A stretch of 64,000 bases of DNA, taken from assembly GCA_038040195.1 (NCBI GenBank), contig JBBPIR010000001.1:677141-741140 (forward strand). Direction: 5' to 3'. Made by a program: the position numbers and the translations under genes. A model generated the notes under the pieces. It had not been told where the DNA came from, did not search any database, and saw only the letters and a list, made by a program, of their open reading frames with translations. The DNA is from Chloroflexota bacterium. GTDB lineage: Bacteria; Chloroflexota; Limnocylindria; QHBO01. Of the stretch, positions 16,667-25,627 are shown in pieces. Numbering within the stretch: the stretch's first letter is position 1; the number at the start of each line of letters is the position of its first letter.

Positions 16667-17517
16667 CCGCGGCTAAGGGAGGTCCGCAGCCGGGGGAATC
16701 TCTTGGGGAGGTCGGGGGCCAGCACCTGGTAGATCACGTCCGGACGCGGAAAGCCGCGCAGGCGGCGCCGCCCCAGGCTGCGGAAGGTGACATCGTCCGG
16801 GAGCTCATCGGTCATGGCTTCATGAGCCGATCGGGAGACGAGGATCTGGCCGCCGTGGGCGGCCTGGCACACCCGCGAGACCGCGTGGACGGACAGACCG
16901 ATGTAGCCGGTCTCGGTCAGGGTGGGATGCCCGCGGTGGATGCCGATCCGGATCCGTACCGGTCGCTTGCTGGGCCACACCTTGTCGCCCACCCGGCGTT
17001 GAATGCCGATCGCGGCGTCCAGGGCGGCGGGGGCCTCCGCGAAGGCGGCCAGGAACTCGTCGGCGTGGACCTCCACCTCGTGCCCGCCGGCGCGGCGCAC
17101 CTTGTCGCGGAGGAGGCGACGCACGTCGGCCATGAGGGCGGCGTACTCGACGCCCAGTTCGGCGAGGAGGGAGGTGGAGCCCTCGATGTCGGTCATCAGG
17201 AAGGTGACCGTCCCGCTCGGCAGCTTCTTGACCTGCCGGGCCTGGGCATCTGCATGGCCGCGGCGGCGCTCGGTCCGCAGCTGGGCCTCGATGAAGCCGA
17301 CTGGGACCACCCCGAAGCGCTTTGCGGCGCGGAGGAGCTTGGTGCGGGCCTGATCGCGAGCGGCATCCGATTCGAAGGCGACCTGGTTGAAGCGGCCAAG
17401 GGCCGAGCGGATGTGGGCTTCGTCGTAAATGGGGAGGCGCCGACGACCGTGGGAGTCGATGTATGCGAACGCGCTCTTGGGGAGTTGGGCGCGCTTCGTC
17501 TCGGTGAGCTTGGCCAT
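16663..17517 (-). CDS. class III cyclase-domain protein with N-terminal conserved region
   Basis: 284 residues from the ATG at 17517; a TTG eight codons upstream gives a longer form without better support. Residues 1-85 (KSAFAYIDSHGRRRLPIYDE, SALGRFNQVAF, LLRAAKRFGVVPVGFI) match a conserved N-terminal region found with cyclases in actinobacteria-like genomes. Residues about 100-275 form the cyclase domain (SGTVTFLMTDIEGSTSLL, VHADEFLAAF, GIHRGHPTLTETGYIGLSVH). The second metal site reads ADE in place of the usual GDG, but keeps the Asp. There is no ATPase part. Its stop overlaps the MFS start. Confidence 0.82.
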   Translation of the reverse strand: MAKLTETKRAQLPKSAFAYIDSHGRRRLPIYDEAHIRSALGRFNQVAFESDAARDQARTKLLRAAKRFGVVPVGFIEAQLRTERRRGHADAQARQVKKLPSGTVTFLMTDIEGSTSLLAELGVEYAALMADVRRLLRDKVRRAGGHEVEVHADEFLAAFAEAPAALDAAIGIQRRVGDKVWPSKRPVRIRIGIHRGHPTLTETGYIGLSVHAVSRVCQAAHGGQILVSRSAHEAMTDELPDDVTFRSLGRRRLRGFPRPDVIYQVLAPDLPKRFPRLRTSLSRG

Positions 17518-17576
17518 GACAGTGCGCAAGTGTAGGGTCAAGCCAGAGCCTGCCTACCAGCACTAGGCGACGATCG

Positions 17577-17640
17577 GTGACGAGCGTTTCGTCACAGTCA
17601 TTCGTGCTATCGCGCTACACGATGTCACGAATGGTTGTGA
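17577..17640. promoter_or_regulatory. two overlapping inverted repeats in the cyclase leader
   Basis: First repeat: GTGACGA (17577-17583) and TCGTCAC (17589-17595), 5-nt spacer, perfect. Second: 15-nt arms 17592-17606 and 17626-17640, matching at 13 of 15 positions, 19-nt spacer. They share 17592-17595, so the two hairpins cannot form together. They lie between glpX and the leftward cyclase gene. There is no U-run, so a simple terminator is unlikely. Confidence 0.45.
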
Positions 17641-17737
17641 TGAGGTCCCGGGTAGAACGATGTGGACTCGCGACCGGGTTGGGCCGGTTCAGCGGGACCG
17701 AGGTTCGCGACCCGCTCGCAGACGAGAGTGGAGCCGG

Positions 17738-18715
17738 CTAGAGGCGGACCCGGGCCGGCTGGTTGGGGTCGAACATGTGGACCGTGTCCACGAACCGGAT
17801 GAGCCCTTGGGCACGGCTCATGACCAGGGAGTGGGTCCGAGCCCCGCCGCCGAAGAAGCGAACCCCGCGCAGCAGCTCCCCATCGGTCACGCCCGTGGCG
17901 CAGAAGACGACCTTCTGGCCACTGGCCAGGTCATTCGTGAAATAGACCCGGTCGGGGTCGTCCACTGCCACACCCATCTCGCGGCCCCGCTCCCGCTCCT
18001 CGTCCGAGCGCCACCGGAACTGGGCCTGGATCTCGCCCCCCAGGCACTTCAGGGCGGCCGCGGTCAGCACGCCCTCCGGGGCGCCGCCGGTGCCCATCAC
18101 GGCATGCACGCCGGTTCCCGACACGGCGGCGCTGATCCCAGCCGTGAGATCGCCGTCGGGGATGAGCTTGATCCGGGCCCCGGTCTGCCGCAGCTCGGCC
18201 ACCAACTGCTCGTGCCGCGGGCGCTCCAGCACCACGACCGTGATGTCCGACACGGCCCGCCCAAGCCGCTCCGCGATGATCCGGATGGTCTTGTCCACCG
18301 GGTCGTGGATGCTGACGTGGCCGACCACCCCCGGGCCTACGATCAGCTTGCGCAGGTACGTGTCGGGCGCGTGCATGAGCCCGCCCGGCTCCGACGCGGC
18401 CAGCACGGTGATGGCGTTGGCGGCCCCGGTGGCCACCAGGTTGGTCCCCTCCAGCGGGTCGACCGCGATGTCGATCAGGACCGCCGACTCGGGATTGCCC
18501 ACCTTCTCCCCGATGTACAGCATGGGCGCCTTGTCGCGCTCTCCCTCGCCGATGACGATGGTGCCGCTGAGGTCCGCGTCCTCCATCGCGTGCCGCATGG
18601 CCTCCACCGCGGCCCGGTCCGCCCCGTGGCGGTCGCCGCGGCCCATCTGGCGGGCGGCGGACAGGGCCGCCGCCTCGGTTGCGGCCAGGGCGTTGTCGGT
18701 GATCAGCTTGTCCAT
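17738..18715 (-). CDS. glpX: fructose-1,6-bisphosphatase class II
   Basis: GlpX hydrolyses fructose-1,6-bisphosphate in gluconeogenesis or the Calvin cycle and is metal-dependent. The 325-residue protein has the metal/substrate motifs [11 protein letters not shown] (about 55-64) and [16 protein letters not shown] (about 82-97), followed by the [20 protein letters not shown] and [21 protein letters not shown] segments. It is complete. It lies 31 bp downstream of purH on the same strand, separated by a short direct repeat of a TATCGGTCAGT-like sequence, and is probably co-transcribed with purH. Confidence 0.96.
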   Translation of the reverse strand: MDKLITDNALAATEAAALSAARQMGRGDRHGADRAAVEAMRHAMEDADLSGTIVIGEGERDKAPMLYIGEKVGNPESAVLIDIAVDPLEGTNLVATGAANAITVLAASEPGGLMHAPDTYLRKLIVGPGVVGHVSIHDPVDKTIRIIAERLGRAVSDITVVVLERPRHEQLVAELRQTGARIKLIPDGDLTAGISAAVSGTGVHAVMGTGGAPEGVLTAAALKCLGGEIQAQFRWRSDEERERGREMGVAVDDPDRVYFTNDLASGQKVVFCATGVTDGELLRGVRFFGGGARTHSLVMSRAQGLIRFVDTVHMFDPNQPARVRL

Positions 18716-18746
18716 CGGTCAGTCCGTATCGGTCAGTCGGTATCGG

Positions 18747-20198
18747 TCAATGGCGGAAGTGGCGGCGCCCTGTGAAGACCATGGCCATATGGTGACGGTC
18801 GGCGACTTCGATGGCCATCGCGTCGCGCGCGCTGCCACCGGGCTGGATGATGGCGGTGACGCCGGCCTGGGCCGCGATCTGGATCCCGTCCGGGAACGGG
18901 AAGTAGGCGTCAGAGGCCATGACCGAGAGCGGCGCCCGCTCGCCGGCCTTGCGAAGGGCGATTTCGACGCTCACCACCCGGGACGGCTGACCGGCCCCCA
19001 TCCCGATCATGACGTGCCGCTTGGTCAGGACCACCGCATTGCTCCGGACGTGGCGCACCACGCGCCACGCGAACAGGAGGTCGGTCAGCTCTTCCAGGGT
19101 CGGGCCGCGCTGGGTGACGACCTGCAGCTCGTCGCGGTCCTCCTCCACCGAGTCCCCGGTCTGGACCAGCAGCCCGCCCCCGATGCGCTTGAGGTCCAGC
19201 TCCCCGCTTCCCGGGTTGGCGACGTCCTCCGCCGGCGGCACCTCCACGACCTCGAACCCTTCCTTGGCGCCCAGGATGGCGACCGCCTCCGGCGTGTAGC
19301 CGGGAGCGACGATGGCCTCGAAAAAGCCGGGCGCAATGGCTGCCGCGGTGGGCTCGTCCACGATCCGATTGGCGCCGATGATCCCGCCGTATGACGCCAC
19401 GCTGTCCCCCTCCAGGGCCAGGCGGAACGCCTCGGCCAGGTCGACCACGCTGGCCAGCCCGGTGGGGTTGCCGTGCTTGACGATGGTCACCGTCGGGGTC
19501 TTGAAGTCCGACGCGATCCGCCAGGCGGCGTCCAGGTCCAGCAGGTTGTTGAACGACAGATCCTTGCCCGCGATCTGGCGGGCCCGGCTCAGGACGGCGC
19601 CGTGGTGATCGGCATCGGCGTAGAAGGCGCCCTGCTGCTGGGGGTTCTCGCCGTATCGGAGGTCCGCCTTCTTCTCGAATACGAGCGTCAGCCGGGCGGG
19701 GAACAGGGTGCCGGCCTCGCGGTTCAGATCGGTGGCGATCTGCGCGTCATGGGCCGCGGTCAGCCCGAACGCCTCGGCCGCCAGCTTCTGGCGGGTCTCG
19801 GGCGCCACCGCCTTGTCGCGCTTGACGTCTCGCAGGACCGATGCGTACTGGGTGGGGCTGGACACCGCCGCCACCCATTCGTGGTTGGCGGCCGCCGCCC
19901 GCAGGAGGGCCACGGCGGCCAGGTCCGGGTCAGTAGCCAGGTTGAGGACCACGATGTCAATGGGCTCCGTGCCCTGCTGGGCCAGGGCCGCCATCTCGTC
20001 TCCGTGGTCTCGGCGCGCCGTGACGGCACGCAGGAGGTTCGGATCGGCGAGATCAGGGAGGAGGGCGACCTCGACCCCGGCTTCGGCCAGATGGGCGCGC
20101 GTGTCCTCGGTGGCTATGCACTCGATCCCCGCGTCGATGAGGCCGCGCGTCAACTCGGTGATCCCTTCGCGGTCCGAGACGGAGAGGAGAGCGCGCAA
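18747..20198 (-). CDS. purH: bifunctional AICAR formyltransferase/IMP cyclohydrolase
   Basis: PurH does the last two steps of IMP synthesis. The 483-residue protein has the N-terminal IMP cyclohydrolase domain (RALLSVSDREGITELTRGL, FGLTAAHDAQIA region) and the C-terminal AICAR transformylase domain (KADLRYGENPQQQGAFY, VTIVKHGNPTGLA, NAVVLTKRHVMIGMGAGQPS, IIQPGGSARD). The catalytic Lys-His pair in VKHGN is present. It is somewhat shorter than the usual 510-530 residues, mainly in the linker. It leads a leftward purH-glpX unit from a TATAAT promoter. Confidence 0.95.
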   Translation of the reverse strand: MRALLSVSDREGITELTRGLIDAGIECIATEDTRAHLAEAGVEVALLPDLADPNLLRAVTARRDHGDEMAALAQQGTEPIDIVVLNLATDPDLAAVALLRAAAANHEWVAAVSSPTQYASVLRDVKRDKAVAPETRQKLAAEAFGLTAAHDAQIATDLNREAGTLFPARLTLVFEKKADLRYGENPQQQGAFYADADHHGAVLSRARQIAGKDLSFNNLLDLDAAWRIASDFKTPTVTIVKHGNPTGLASVVDLAEAFRLALEGDSVASYGGIIGANRIVDEPTAAAIAPGFFEAIVAPGYTPEAVAILGAKEGFEVVEVPPAEDVANPGSGELDLKRIGGGLLVQTGDSVEEDRDELQVVTQRGPTLEELTDLLFAWRVVRHVRSNAVVLTKRHVMIGMGAGQPSRVVSVEIALRKAGERAPLSVMASDAYFPFPDGIQIAAQAGVTAIIQPGGSARDAMAIEVADRHHMAMVFTGRRHFRH

Positions 20199-20233
20199 TC
20201 AACGGTCTCGCTAACGGAGGGATCGGCCTGCCG

Positions 20234-20239
20234 ATTATA
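20234..20239 (-). promoter_or_regulatory. -10 box for purH
   Basis: Perfect TATAAT on the minus strand, about 35 nt upstream of the purH ATG. No strong -35 is visible at 17 or 18 bp. The region also lies in the divergent gap with the gene at 20293. Confidence 0.5.
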
Positions 20240-20277
20240 CCGACCCCCTCCTGCGATTCTGGACCAGCCGCCCCTGA

Positions 20278-20283
20278 TAGACT
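20278..20283 (+). promoter_or_regulatory. -10 box for leaderless gene
   Basis: TAGACT ends 9 nt before a GTG start with no ribosome-binding sequence between. Confidence 0.4.
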
Positions 20284-20292
20284 CGCCGGCCG

Positions 20293-20715
20293 GTGAGCAT
20301 CCTGTTCGACGCCCTCAGCCCGACCAACTTCGCCGACCTCTTCACCCTGATGTGGATGGGAGCGATCGTGATCTGTGTGGGGGCGTCTTTCGTGTACTGG
20401 CAGGCCCAGCGTCGGTATCGGCGCTATCCGGAGCACCTCGCGCTTCACGAGTGGGTGTACTGGTCGATCCTGGTGCCCTGGATCCTGGTCCCGCTGTTGG
20501 CCGTCATCCACGTCCCGTTGTTCCTGATCCTGATCCTGGTCGTGCCCGGCATGGCGCTCGCTGCCTGGGGGGCGTTCATCCGCTACCCAGCCCGGATCGC
20601 AGTTGCCAACGACGAGATCCGCCGCCGCCGATACGTGCCGCCACCGCGTCGCGAGGTCCGCGGCCGGGCTCGCCCCACCCCCACCGGCGGTCACAAGACC
20701 CACCGCCGCGGCTGA
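20293..20715 (+). CDS. small membrane protein with basic tail, unknown
   Basis: 140 residues, GTG start. Hydrophobic segments at about 14-36, 53-73 and 75-95 are followed by an Arg/Pro-rich cytoplasmic tail (EIRRRRYVPPPRREVRG). I do not recognise the family. The basic tail might contact nucleic acid or membrane lipid head groups, but this is only inference. The next gene starts 3 bp after its stop, so the two membrane proteins are probably co-transcribed. Confidence 0.6.
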   Translation: MSILFDALSPTNFADLFTLMWMGAIVICVGASFVYWQAQRRYRRYPEHLALHEWVYWSILVPWILVPLLAVIHVPLFLILILVVPGMALAAWGAFIRYPARIAVANDEIRRRRYVPPPRREVRGRARPTPTGGHKTHRRG

Positions 20716-20718
20716 CCG

Positions 20719-21129
20719 ATGCGGCACCTGAGCCTCGTGGCATCGGCCATCGCCGCGGGGACGGGGGTTATCTACCTCGGGTTCCTTATCAAACAGGGCA
20801 CGCCGGTCGTCCCGTTCACCGTCGTGGTCGTGACGGCTGCGATTGCTGCGCTGGCCGTGCTGACCGCCTACGGGTCGTTGGGCCTGAATCCGACGCGTCG
20901 CGCTCTGGCGCTGTCGGCTGCCGTCCCGGGGTTCGTCGGCCTGGGGTACCTGGCCGGGTTCTCCATCGGCGGACCGTTGCTGATCGGCGGCGTTCTGACC
21001 CTGCCCGCCGCGGTTGCGTCCGTGCGCGGCATTTCGCTGACGCCTCGCGCCGTCGGCGGATGGATCGTGGTCATCCTGCTCGCGTGGTCTGCGGTCCTGG
21101 GCGCTCTTTTGATCCCGGTGCTTTCCTAG
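20719..21129 (+). CDS. small multi-pass membrane protein, unknown
   Basis: 136 residues, almost entirely hydrophobic, with five possible membrane segments (about 4-24, 30-52, 63-83, 84-102, 112-135). It contains FSIGGPLLIGGVLTLPAAVA in the fourth segment. No catalytic or binding motif is evident. It is adjacent to the preceding membrane gene and 65 bp upstream of a cyclase-ATPase gene. Confidence 0.6.
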   Translation: MRHLSLVASAIAAGTGVIYLGFLIKQGTPVVPFTVVVVTAAIAALAVLTAYGSLGLNPTRRALALSAAVPGFVGLGYLAGFSIGGPLLIGGVLTLPAAVASVRGISLTPRAVGGWIVVILLAWSAVLGALLIPVLS

Positions 21130-21194
21130 GCCGGCGAGCCCTCGGCGAGCTCAACGCTTCCTTCGTCACGGAGTACGGAGCACACTTGGCGCAA

Positions 21195-24100
21195 ATGCAG
21201 GTGTGCGCTTCTTGTGGCGCTGCAATTCCCGACGCCGCACGCTTCTGCCCGAGCTGCGCGGCTCCGGTCGAGGCGCGTCCGGATCAGAGCGAACGAAAGT
21301 TGGCGACGGTCATCTTTGCTGACCTCGTCGGCTCGACCGAGCTGGGCGGCTCGCAGGACCCCGAGCGGACGCGGGCGATGCTGGACCGCTTCTACGATGC
21401 CATGGCCGCGGAGATCGACACCGCCGGCGGGACGGTGGAGAAGTTCGCCGGGGATGCGGTGATGGCGGTGTTCGGCGCCCCCGCATCGCTCGAGGACCAC
21501 GCCGAGCGGGCCCTGCACGCGGCGCTGGCGATGCAGCGACGCCTGCGTGAGCTGTTCGGCGAGGAGCTCGCGCTGCGAATCGGCGTCAACACGGGTGAGG
21601 TCGTCGTCGGCAAGGCGCGCGAAGGCAGCTCCTTCGTCACCGGCGATGCGGTCAATGTGGCCGCCCGACTGGAGCAGGCTGCCGAACCGGGTGACGTGCT
21701 CGTTGGCGAGCGGACGGTCGCGACCGTTCGCGGTGCGTTCGAGTTTGCCGAGCCTCAAACGATCCAGGCCAAGGGGAAGTCGGAGGGGGTCGAGTGCCGC
21801 CGCCTCGTGCGCGCGCTATCGCTCATGCGCCCACGCGGCGTCGGAGGCCTTCGCCGCGCCTTCGTCGGCCGCGACGACGAGATGAAGCAGCTCGAGGGCA
21901 CCTACCAAGAGGTGGAGGATCAGCGCAAGCCCCGGCTGGTGACGATTCTCGGCGATGCGGGGGTCGGCAAGACGCGGATCGTACGGGAGTTCTGGGAGCG
22001 CCTCGGTGGCCGCTCGCCGGAGCCCCTGCGCCGGACGGGACGCTGTCTGTCGTACGGCCAGGGCATCACCTACTGGCCCCTCGCGGAGGTCCTGAAAGAG
22101 CATCTCGGCATCCTGGAGAGCGATCCTCCGTCTCTCGTGCTCGAGCGGCTTGGGTCGCGCGAGATCTTGGGCCTGACGCTTGGGCTCGACGTGGCTCGCG
22201 GGCTCCACCCTCTCGCCGCGCGCGACCGTTTCCAGGATGCGTGGGTCGAATTCCTCGACGAGATCGTCGCGGATCGGCCCACCGTCATGCTGATCGAGGA
22301 CGTCCACTGGGGCGAGGAGCAGCTGCTCGACCTCCTGGAACGACTTGTGCACGACACGCAGGGGCCGCTGCTTCTGGTCGCGACGGCGCGGCCGGAGTTG
22401 CTCGAGCAACGGCCGGGCTGGGGCGCCCGCCTCCATGGCGCGACCGTGGAGCTCGAGGCGCTCTCGGCGGAGGAGGCGGTCCGAATGCTCGACGAGCTCC
22501 TCGGGGGGACGCTCCCGGCCGGGCTGCGAGATGTCGTCGTCCAACGCGCGGAGGGCAACCCGTTCTTCGTCGAGGAGCTAGTCGGGACCCTGATCGATCG
22601 CCAGCTGCTCGAGCGGCAGAATGGATCCTGGCGCTTGGCGGACCTGCCGCCAGACTTCGCTGTCCCGGACACGGTGCAGGCGGTTGTGGCGGCTCGCGTG
22701 GATCTGCTCGAGCCGGACGAGAAGCAGGCGCTCCAGGCCGCTTCGGTGATCGGTCGGATCTTCTGGGCGGGTCCGGTCTACGAGCTCGTCGGGGAGGCGC
22801 AGCCGGACTTACGGATACTCGAGGAGCGCGACTTCATCCGGCGTCGCCCCGGCTCCTCGATCGCGGGCGACCGCGAATACGCCATCAAGCACGCGCTGAC
22901 GCGCGAGGTCGCCTACGCCAGCCTGCCGAAGGCCAAACGGGCGCGGCTGCATGCCGGGTTCGCGCAATGGCTCGAACGGACCGGCGACGGACGGGATGAA
23001 TACGCGCCACTCCTTGCCCACCACTACGCGGAGGCGGTGCGGCCGGACGACATGGATCTGGCGTGGGCGGGCGCAGCGGATGAGGTCGAGGATCTGCGCG
23101 CGCGCGCTCTGACGTGGCTCCGTCGCGCGGCCGAGCTCGCGATCGGTCGCTTCGAGATTGACGAGGGGCTCGCGCTGCTCCACCGAGCGCTCCAGCTTGA
23201 ACCGGACGTCGCGGCGCAAGTCGCACTCTGGCGGGAGGTCGGGCGCGCCAACGTCTTCAAGTTCGACGGAGAGGCCTTCTGGACGGCGATGCAGAACTCG
23301 CTTGAGGGTAGCGATCAGGCCATTGCCGCGGACACGTACAGCCTGCTCGCGTTCCATACCGCGACGCGCGCCGCCATGTGGAAGCGCCGGCCGGACCGCG
23401 GATTGATCGAAGGGTGGATTGAACGGGCGCTCGAGCTATCCGAGCCGGACGCGCCGGCAAGGGCGAGGGCATTGATCGCGCACACGTATTTCGACCCGGA
23501 AACATTCGGCCAGGCGGCGCAAGAGGCCAGCGAGCTCGCCGACCGCTTGGACGACATCGAGCTGCGGTCATGGGCTTGGGCCGCCCGCTCGCAGGCGGCC
23601 TGGGCCCGGGGCGACTATGACGAGGCATACGCCTGGGTCCGGCGCCGCTTCGCTATCGTGCCGGAACTGACCGATCCCGATCACATTGCGTTGATCTACC
23701 TGAACGGCCTCTACCACCTCCTGGCCATCGGCCGTTTCGAGGAGGCCCGCCGCGTCGCAGCCGCGCATGACGAGGTCACGAGGAGCCTCACGCCGCACCA
23801 TCGGCTGCACGCCGTGGAAATGTTGATCTCAGTCGACTTTGCCGCCGGCCGCTGGGAGGCGGTGCGGGATCTAACGCCCCGGGCGGAGGCGGCAGTCGCC
23901 GCCAACATGGCGACACCCTGCGTGATGAACGCGTGGTCGCTGCTCGCCTCCGCTCTCGCCAACGTCCAGCTGGAGAACGACCAGGAAGCGCGGCGCCTCG
24001 AACGTAGTGCTGCAGACCTGGGCATGGAGGGGTACGGCGACTGGTTGGATCCTTTGCACATCGAGATTGCCATCGCGCGAGGCGAGCTGGCTGAGGTCGA

Positions 24101-24377
24101 GCGCAAGCTCAGCGAGTGGAACCCCGGAGGCTTGGGGGATATCGATGGGCTCGTCACGCGGCTCAACGCGCTCGTCGCCCTCGAGCGACGCGTGGAGATT
24201 GAGAACGAGGCGCCGGCTTTCCTGAAGCCGAAGAGCTACCTAGAACCGTTCGCGCTTCGCGCGCTAGGTTTCGCGCGGAAGGACGACGGGCTGATCGCGC
24301 AGGCGATCCAACGGTTTGAGGCGATGGGCCTCGACTGGCACGCAGCCGAGACGAAGAAGCTGCTAAGCCCCGTTTAG
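21195..24377 (+). CDS. zinc-ribbon class III adenylate cyclase-AAA ATPase-TPR protein
   Basis: 1060 residues from the ATG at 21195; the frame stays open for 570 codons upstream over purH, but this is an artefact. Residues 4-25 are a zinc ribbon (CASCGAAIP, FCPSCAAP). The cyclase domain follows with all expected elements: VIFADLVGSTEL, EKFAGDAVMAVFG, RIGVNTGEVVVG and TGDAVNVAARLE (transition-state Asn and Arg). From about 225 an AAA/ATPase module appears (RAFVGRDDEM, Walker A GDAGVGKT, Walker B VMLIEDVHWGEEQ). A long helical, TPR-like C-terminus completes it. It probably couples nucleotide signalling to a sensor ATPase. The 3' end abuts a truncated winged-helix gene. Confidence 0.88.
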   Translation: MQVCASCGAAIPDAARFCPSCAAPVEARPDQSERKLATVIFADLVGSTELGGSQDPERTRAMLDRFYDAMAAEIDTAGGTVEKFAGDAVMAVFGAPASLEDHAERALHAALAMQRRLRELFGEELALRIGVNTGEVVVGKAREGSSFVTGDAVNVAARLEQAAEPGDVLVGERTVATVRGAFEFAEPQTIQAKGKSEGVECRRLVRALSLMRPRGVGGLRRAFVGRDDEMKQLEGTYQEVEDQRKPRLVTILGDAGVGKTRIVREFWERLGGRSPEPLRRTGRCLSYGQGITYWPLAEVLKEHLGILESDPPSLVLERLGSREILGLTLGLDVARGLHPLAARDRFQDAWVEFLDEIVADRPTVMLIEDVHWGEEQLLDLLERLVHDTQGPLLLVATARPELLEQRPGWGARLHGATVELEALSAEEAVRMLDELLGGTLPAGLRDVVVQRAEGNPFFVEELVGTLIDRQLLERQNGSWRLADLPPDFAVPDTVQAVVAARVDLLEPDEKQALQAASVIGRIFWAGPVYELVGEAQPDLRILEERDFIRRRPGSSIAGDREYAIKHALTREVAYASLPKAKRARLHAGFAQWLERTGDGRDEYAPLLAHHYAEAVRPDDMDLAWAGAADEVEDLRARALTWLRRAAELAIGRFEIDEGLALLHRALQLEPDVAAQVALWREVGRANVFKFDGEAFWTAMQNSLEGSDQAIAADTYSLLAFHTATRAAMWKRRPDRGLIEGWIERALELSEPDAPARARALIAHTYFDPETFGQAAQEASELADRLDDIELRSWAWAARSQAAWARGDYDEAYAWVRRRFAIVPELTDPDHIALIYLNGLYHLLAIGRFEEARRVAAAHDEVTRSLTPHHRLHAVEMLISVDFAAGRWEAVRDLTPRAEAAVAANMATPCVMNAWSLLASALANVQLENDQEARRLERSAADLGMEGYGDWLDPLHIEIAIARGELAEVERKLSEWNPGGLGDIDGLVTRLNALVALERRVEIENEAPAFLKPKSYLEPFALRALGFARKDDGLIAQAIQRFEAMGLDWHAAETKKLLSPV

Positions 24378-24945
24378 CCGGGCCGCCCCCAGTCCGCCGC
24401 GCCGCGCTCGACTCCGTATGACGCGGAGGTTGGTTCCATGAAGCGGACCAGGGCGGCGGCCTCGTCCCGCAGCTCCCATTCGCATCCGACGCCAGCCGCT
24501 CGAACGGGGTGTAGGACAGACTCGCGCGGTTGCCGGATCGCTCGGTCCGCCAGCTCCCCACAACCGAGCCATCCAGCTTGGTCGCGACGGTGTCCATGTC
24601 CTGCCTCGGGAATTCCTTGCCCCAGACCTGCTGCCACCAATCCTGCCGGGATGGACCGATGCCTTCGGCGAACCCCCACCCGTCCCGCGCCGAGACCAGG
24701 TGAATGGTCGAACGCATGAGCGTGCCCTGGACCACCTTGCGCCGGTTGAGCAGCCGATCCAGGTCGCCCATCGCGAACTTCCGGAGGCTGGACCACAGCC
24801 GGATGTAGGCCGATGGCGCGTATTGGTTCTGGATGCCGGCCATCTGCTCGAGTGCCTTCGGAACCGATATCGCCGACCGCTTCAGGAGCAGCTGCCGCGC
24901 CAGCAGGGCGCGATTGAGTTCGCGCGTGGTCAGGACCCGGGTCAT
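24378..24945 (-). pseudogene. 3'-truncated winged-helix DNA-binding protein (HTH_42-like)
   Basis: The first about 120 codons are well conserved in look: LTTRELNRALLARQLLLKRS, MAGIQNQYAPSAYIRLWSSL, TLMRSTIHLVSARDG. These are typical of the YcaQ/HTH_42 winged-helix family, whose members are about 350-400 residues. After about residue 150 the frame becomes low-complexity Arg/Pro sequence, and another frame looks more protein-like, which suggests a frameshift. The homologous part stops where the convergent cyclase-ATPase gene ends. Its start overlaps the VapC stop as ATGA, so it was third in that operon. Confidence 0.55.
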
Positions 24946-25406
24946 TCCGCCGGCGGGACGAGGTCGTCGAGATAGACGACCTCGAGCTTGGCACTGCCTC
25001 GAATCCTGCGGTCGTTGGTGACGAAGACCGTGGCGCCTGCTGCCCTGGCGCTCGCGAGGTGAATGGCGTCCGCCAACGACATGCCCCGGACACCGTGGAT
25101 GACGGCTGCGTCACCGGCCACGTCCGAACCGATGGACTCAACGGCCAGGCCCGGGATGTCCCGAATCTCGGCTTCATACCGCTCCATCTGCGCCAGGTCG
25201 CCGGCCCGGGACGGGCCACTGAGGATCTCTGCCAGAGCCAATGAGGAAAGGGACGCCACCGCCGCTCCGGTCTCGATGGCATCCACGAGCTCGTCGGCAC
25301 GCTCATTCCACGGTGCGACCTGCTCAATGATGTAGATGAGGACGTTGCTGTCGAGCCCGACCTTCCGATGCAGCTCGCACAGCTTTGCGACTGTCAGTCT
25401 TCCCAT
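24942..25406 (-). CDS. VapC-like PIN toxin
   Basis: 154 residues. The PIN acidic tetrad is visible: Asp19 in GLDSNVLIYII, Glu in LALAEILSG, Asp in SLADAIHLASARAAG and Asp in VFVTNDRRI. VapC toxins are Mg2+-dependent ribonucleases that cut tRNA or rRNA. It overlaps the AbrB-type antitoxin by 13 bp and is coupled to it. It is complete, although slightly longer at the N-terminus than most VapC proteins; the start MGRLTVAKL is followed by a possible internal start nearer to the first Asp. Target unknown. Confidence 0.88.
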   Translation of the reverse strand: MGRLTVAKLCELHRKVGLDSNVLIYIIEQVAPWNERADELVDAIETGAAVASLSSLALAEILSGPSRAGDLAQMERYEAEIRDIPGLAVESIGSDVAGDAAVIHGVRGMSLADAIHLASARAAGATVFVTNDRRIRGSAKLEVVYLDDLVPPAE

Positions 25407-25627
25407 TCATCACGGAGGGCGCGGATGTAGGCCACCGGGTCATCCCCGTAGTAACCGCCACCCAGCCCTCGCAGCCGCTCCACCGCACGAGGAGGACGGG
25501 GCCGGAGTGCGATCTCATCGTCGCGGATCACGACGGTAAGCCGATCGCCCGCCTTGATCCCGAGCGCGCGTCGTGCCGCGCTGGGCACGGAGATCTGATG
25601 CTTAGTACTTACCTTCACGCTTAGCAT
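25394..25627 (-). CDS. AbrB/MazE-type antitoxin
   Basis: 77 residues. The N-terminal swapped-hairpin fold is clear: KVSTKHQISVPSAARRALGI, then KAGDRLTVVIRDDEIALRPR. The C-terminal part (about 50-77, GGGYYGDDPVAYIRALRDEW) would wrap the PIN toxin. It is first in the operon with vapC and binds its own promoter by family analogy. A perfect 11-bp inverted repeat covers its ATG. Confidence 0.9.
   Translation of the reverse strand: MLSVKVSTKHQISVPSAARRALGIKAGDRLTVVIRDDEIALRPRPPRAVERLRGLGGGYYGDDPVAYIRALRDEWED

Noticed and set aside
18716-18746. Short direct repeats of a TATCGGTCAGT-like sequence between purH and glpX
   Set aside because: Only about two copies and no structure; too short to call a functional repeat.
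19473-21194. 570-codon upstream extension of the zinc-ribbon cyclase gene
   Set aside because: The frame runs over purH antisense and two membrane genes. The zinc ribbon at 21195 is the natural N-terminus.
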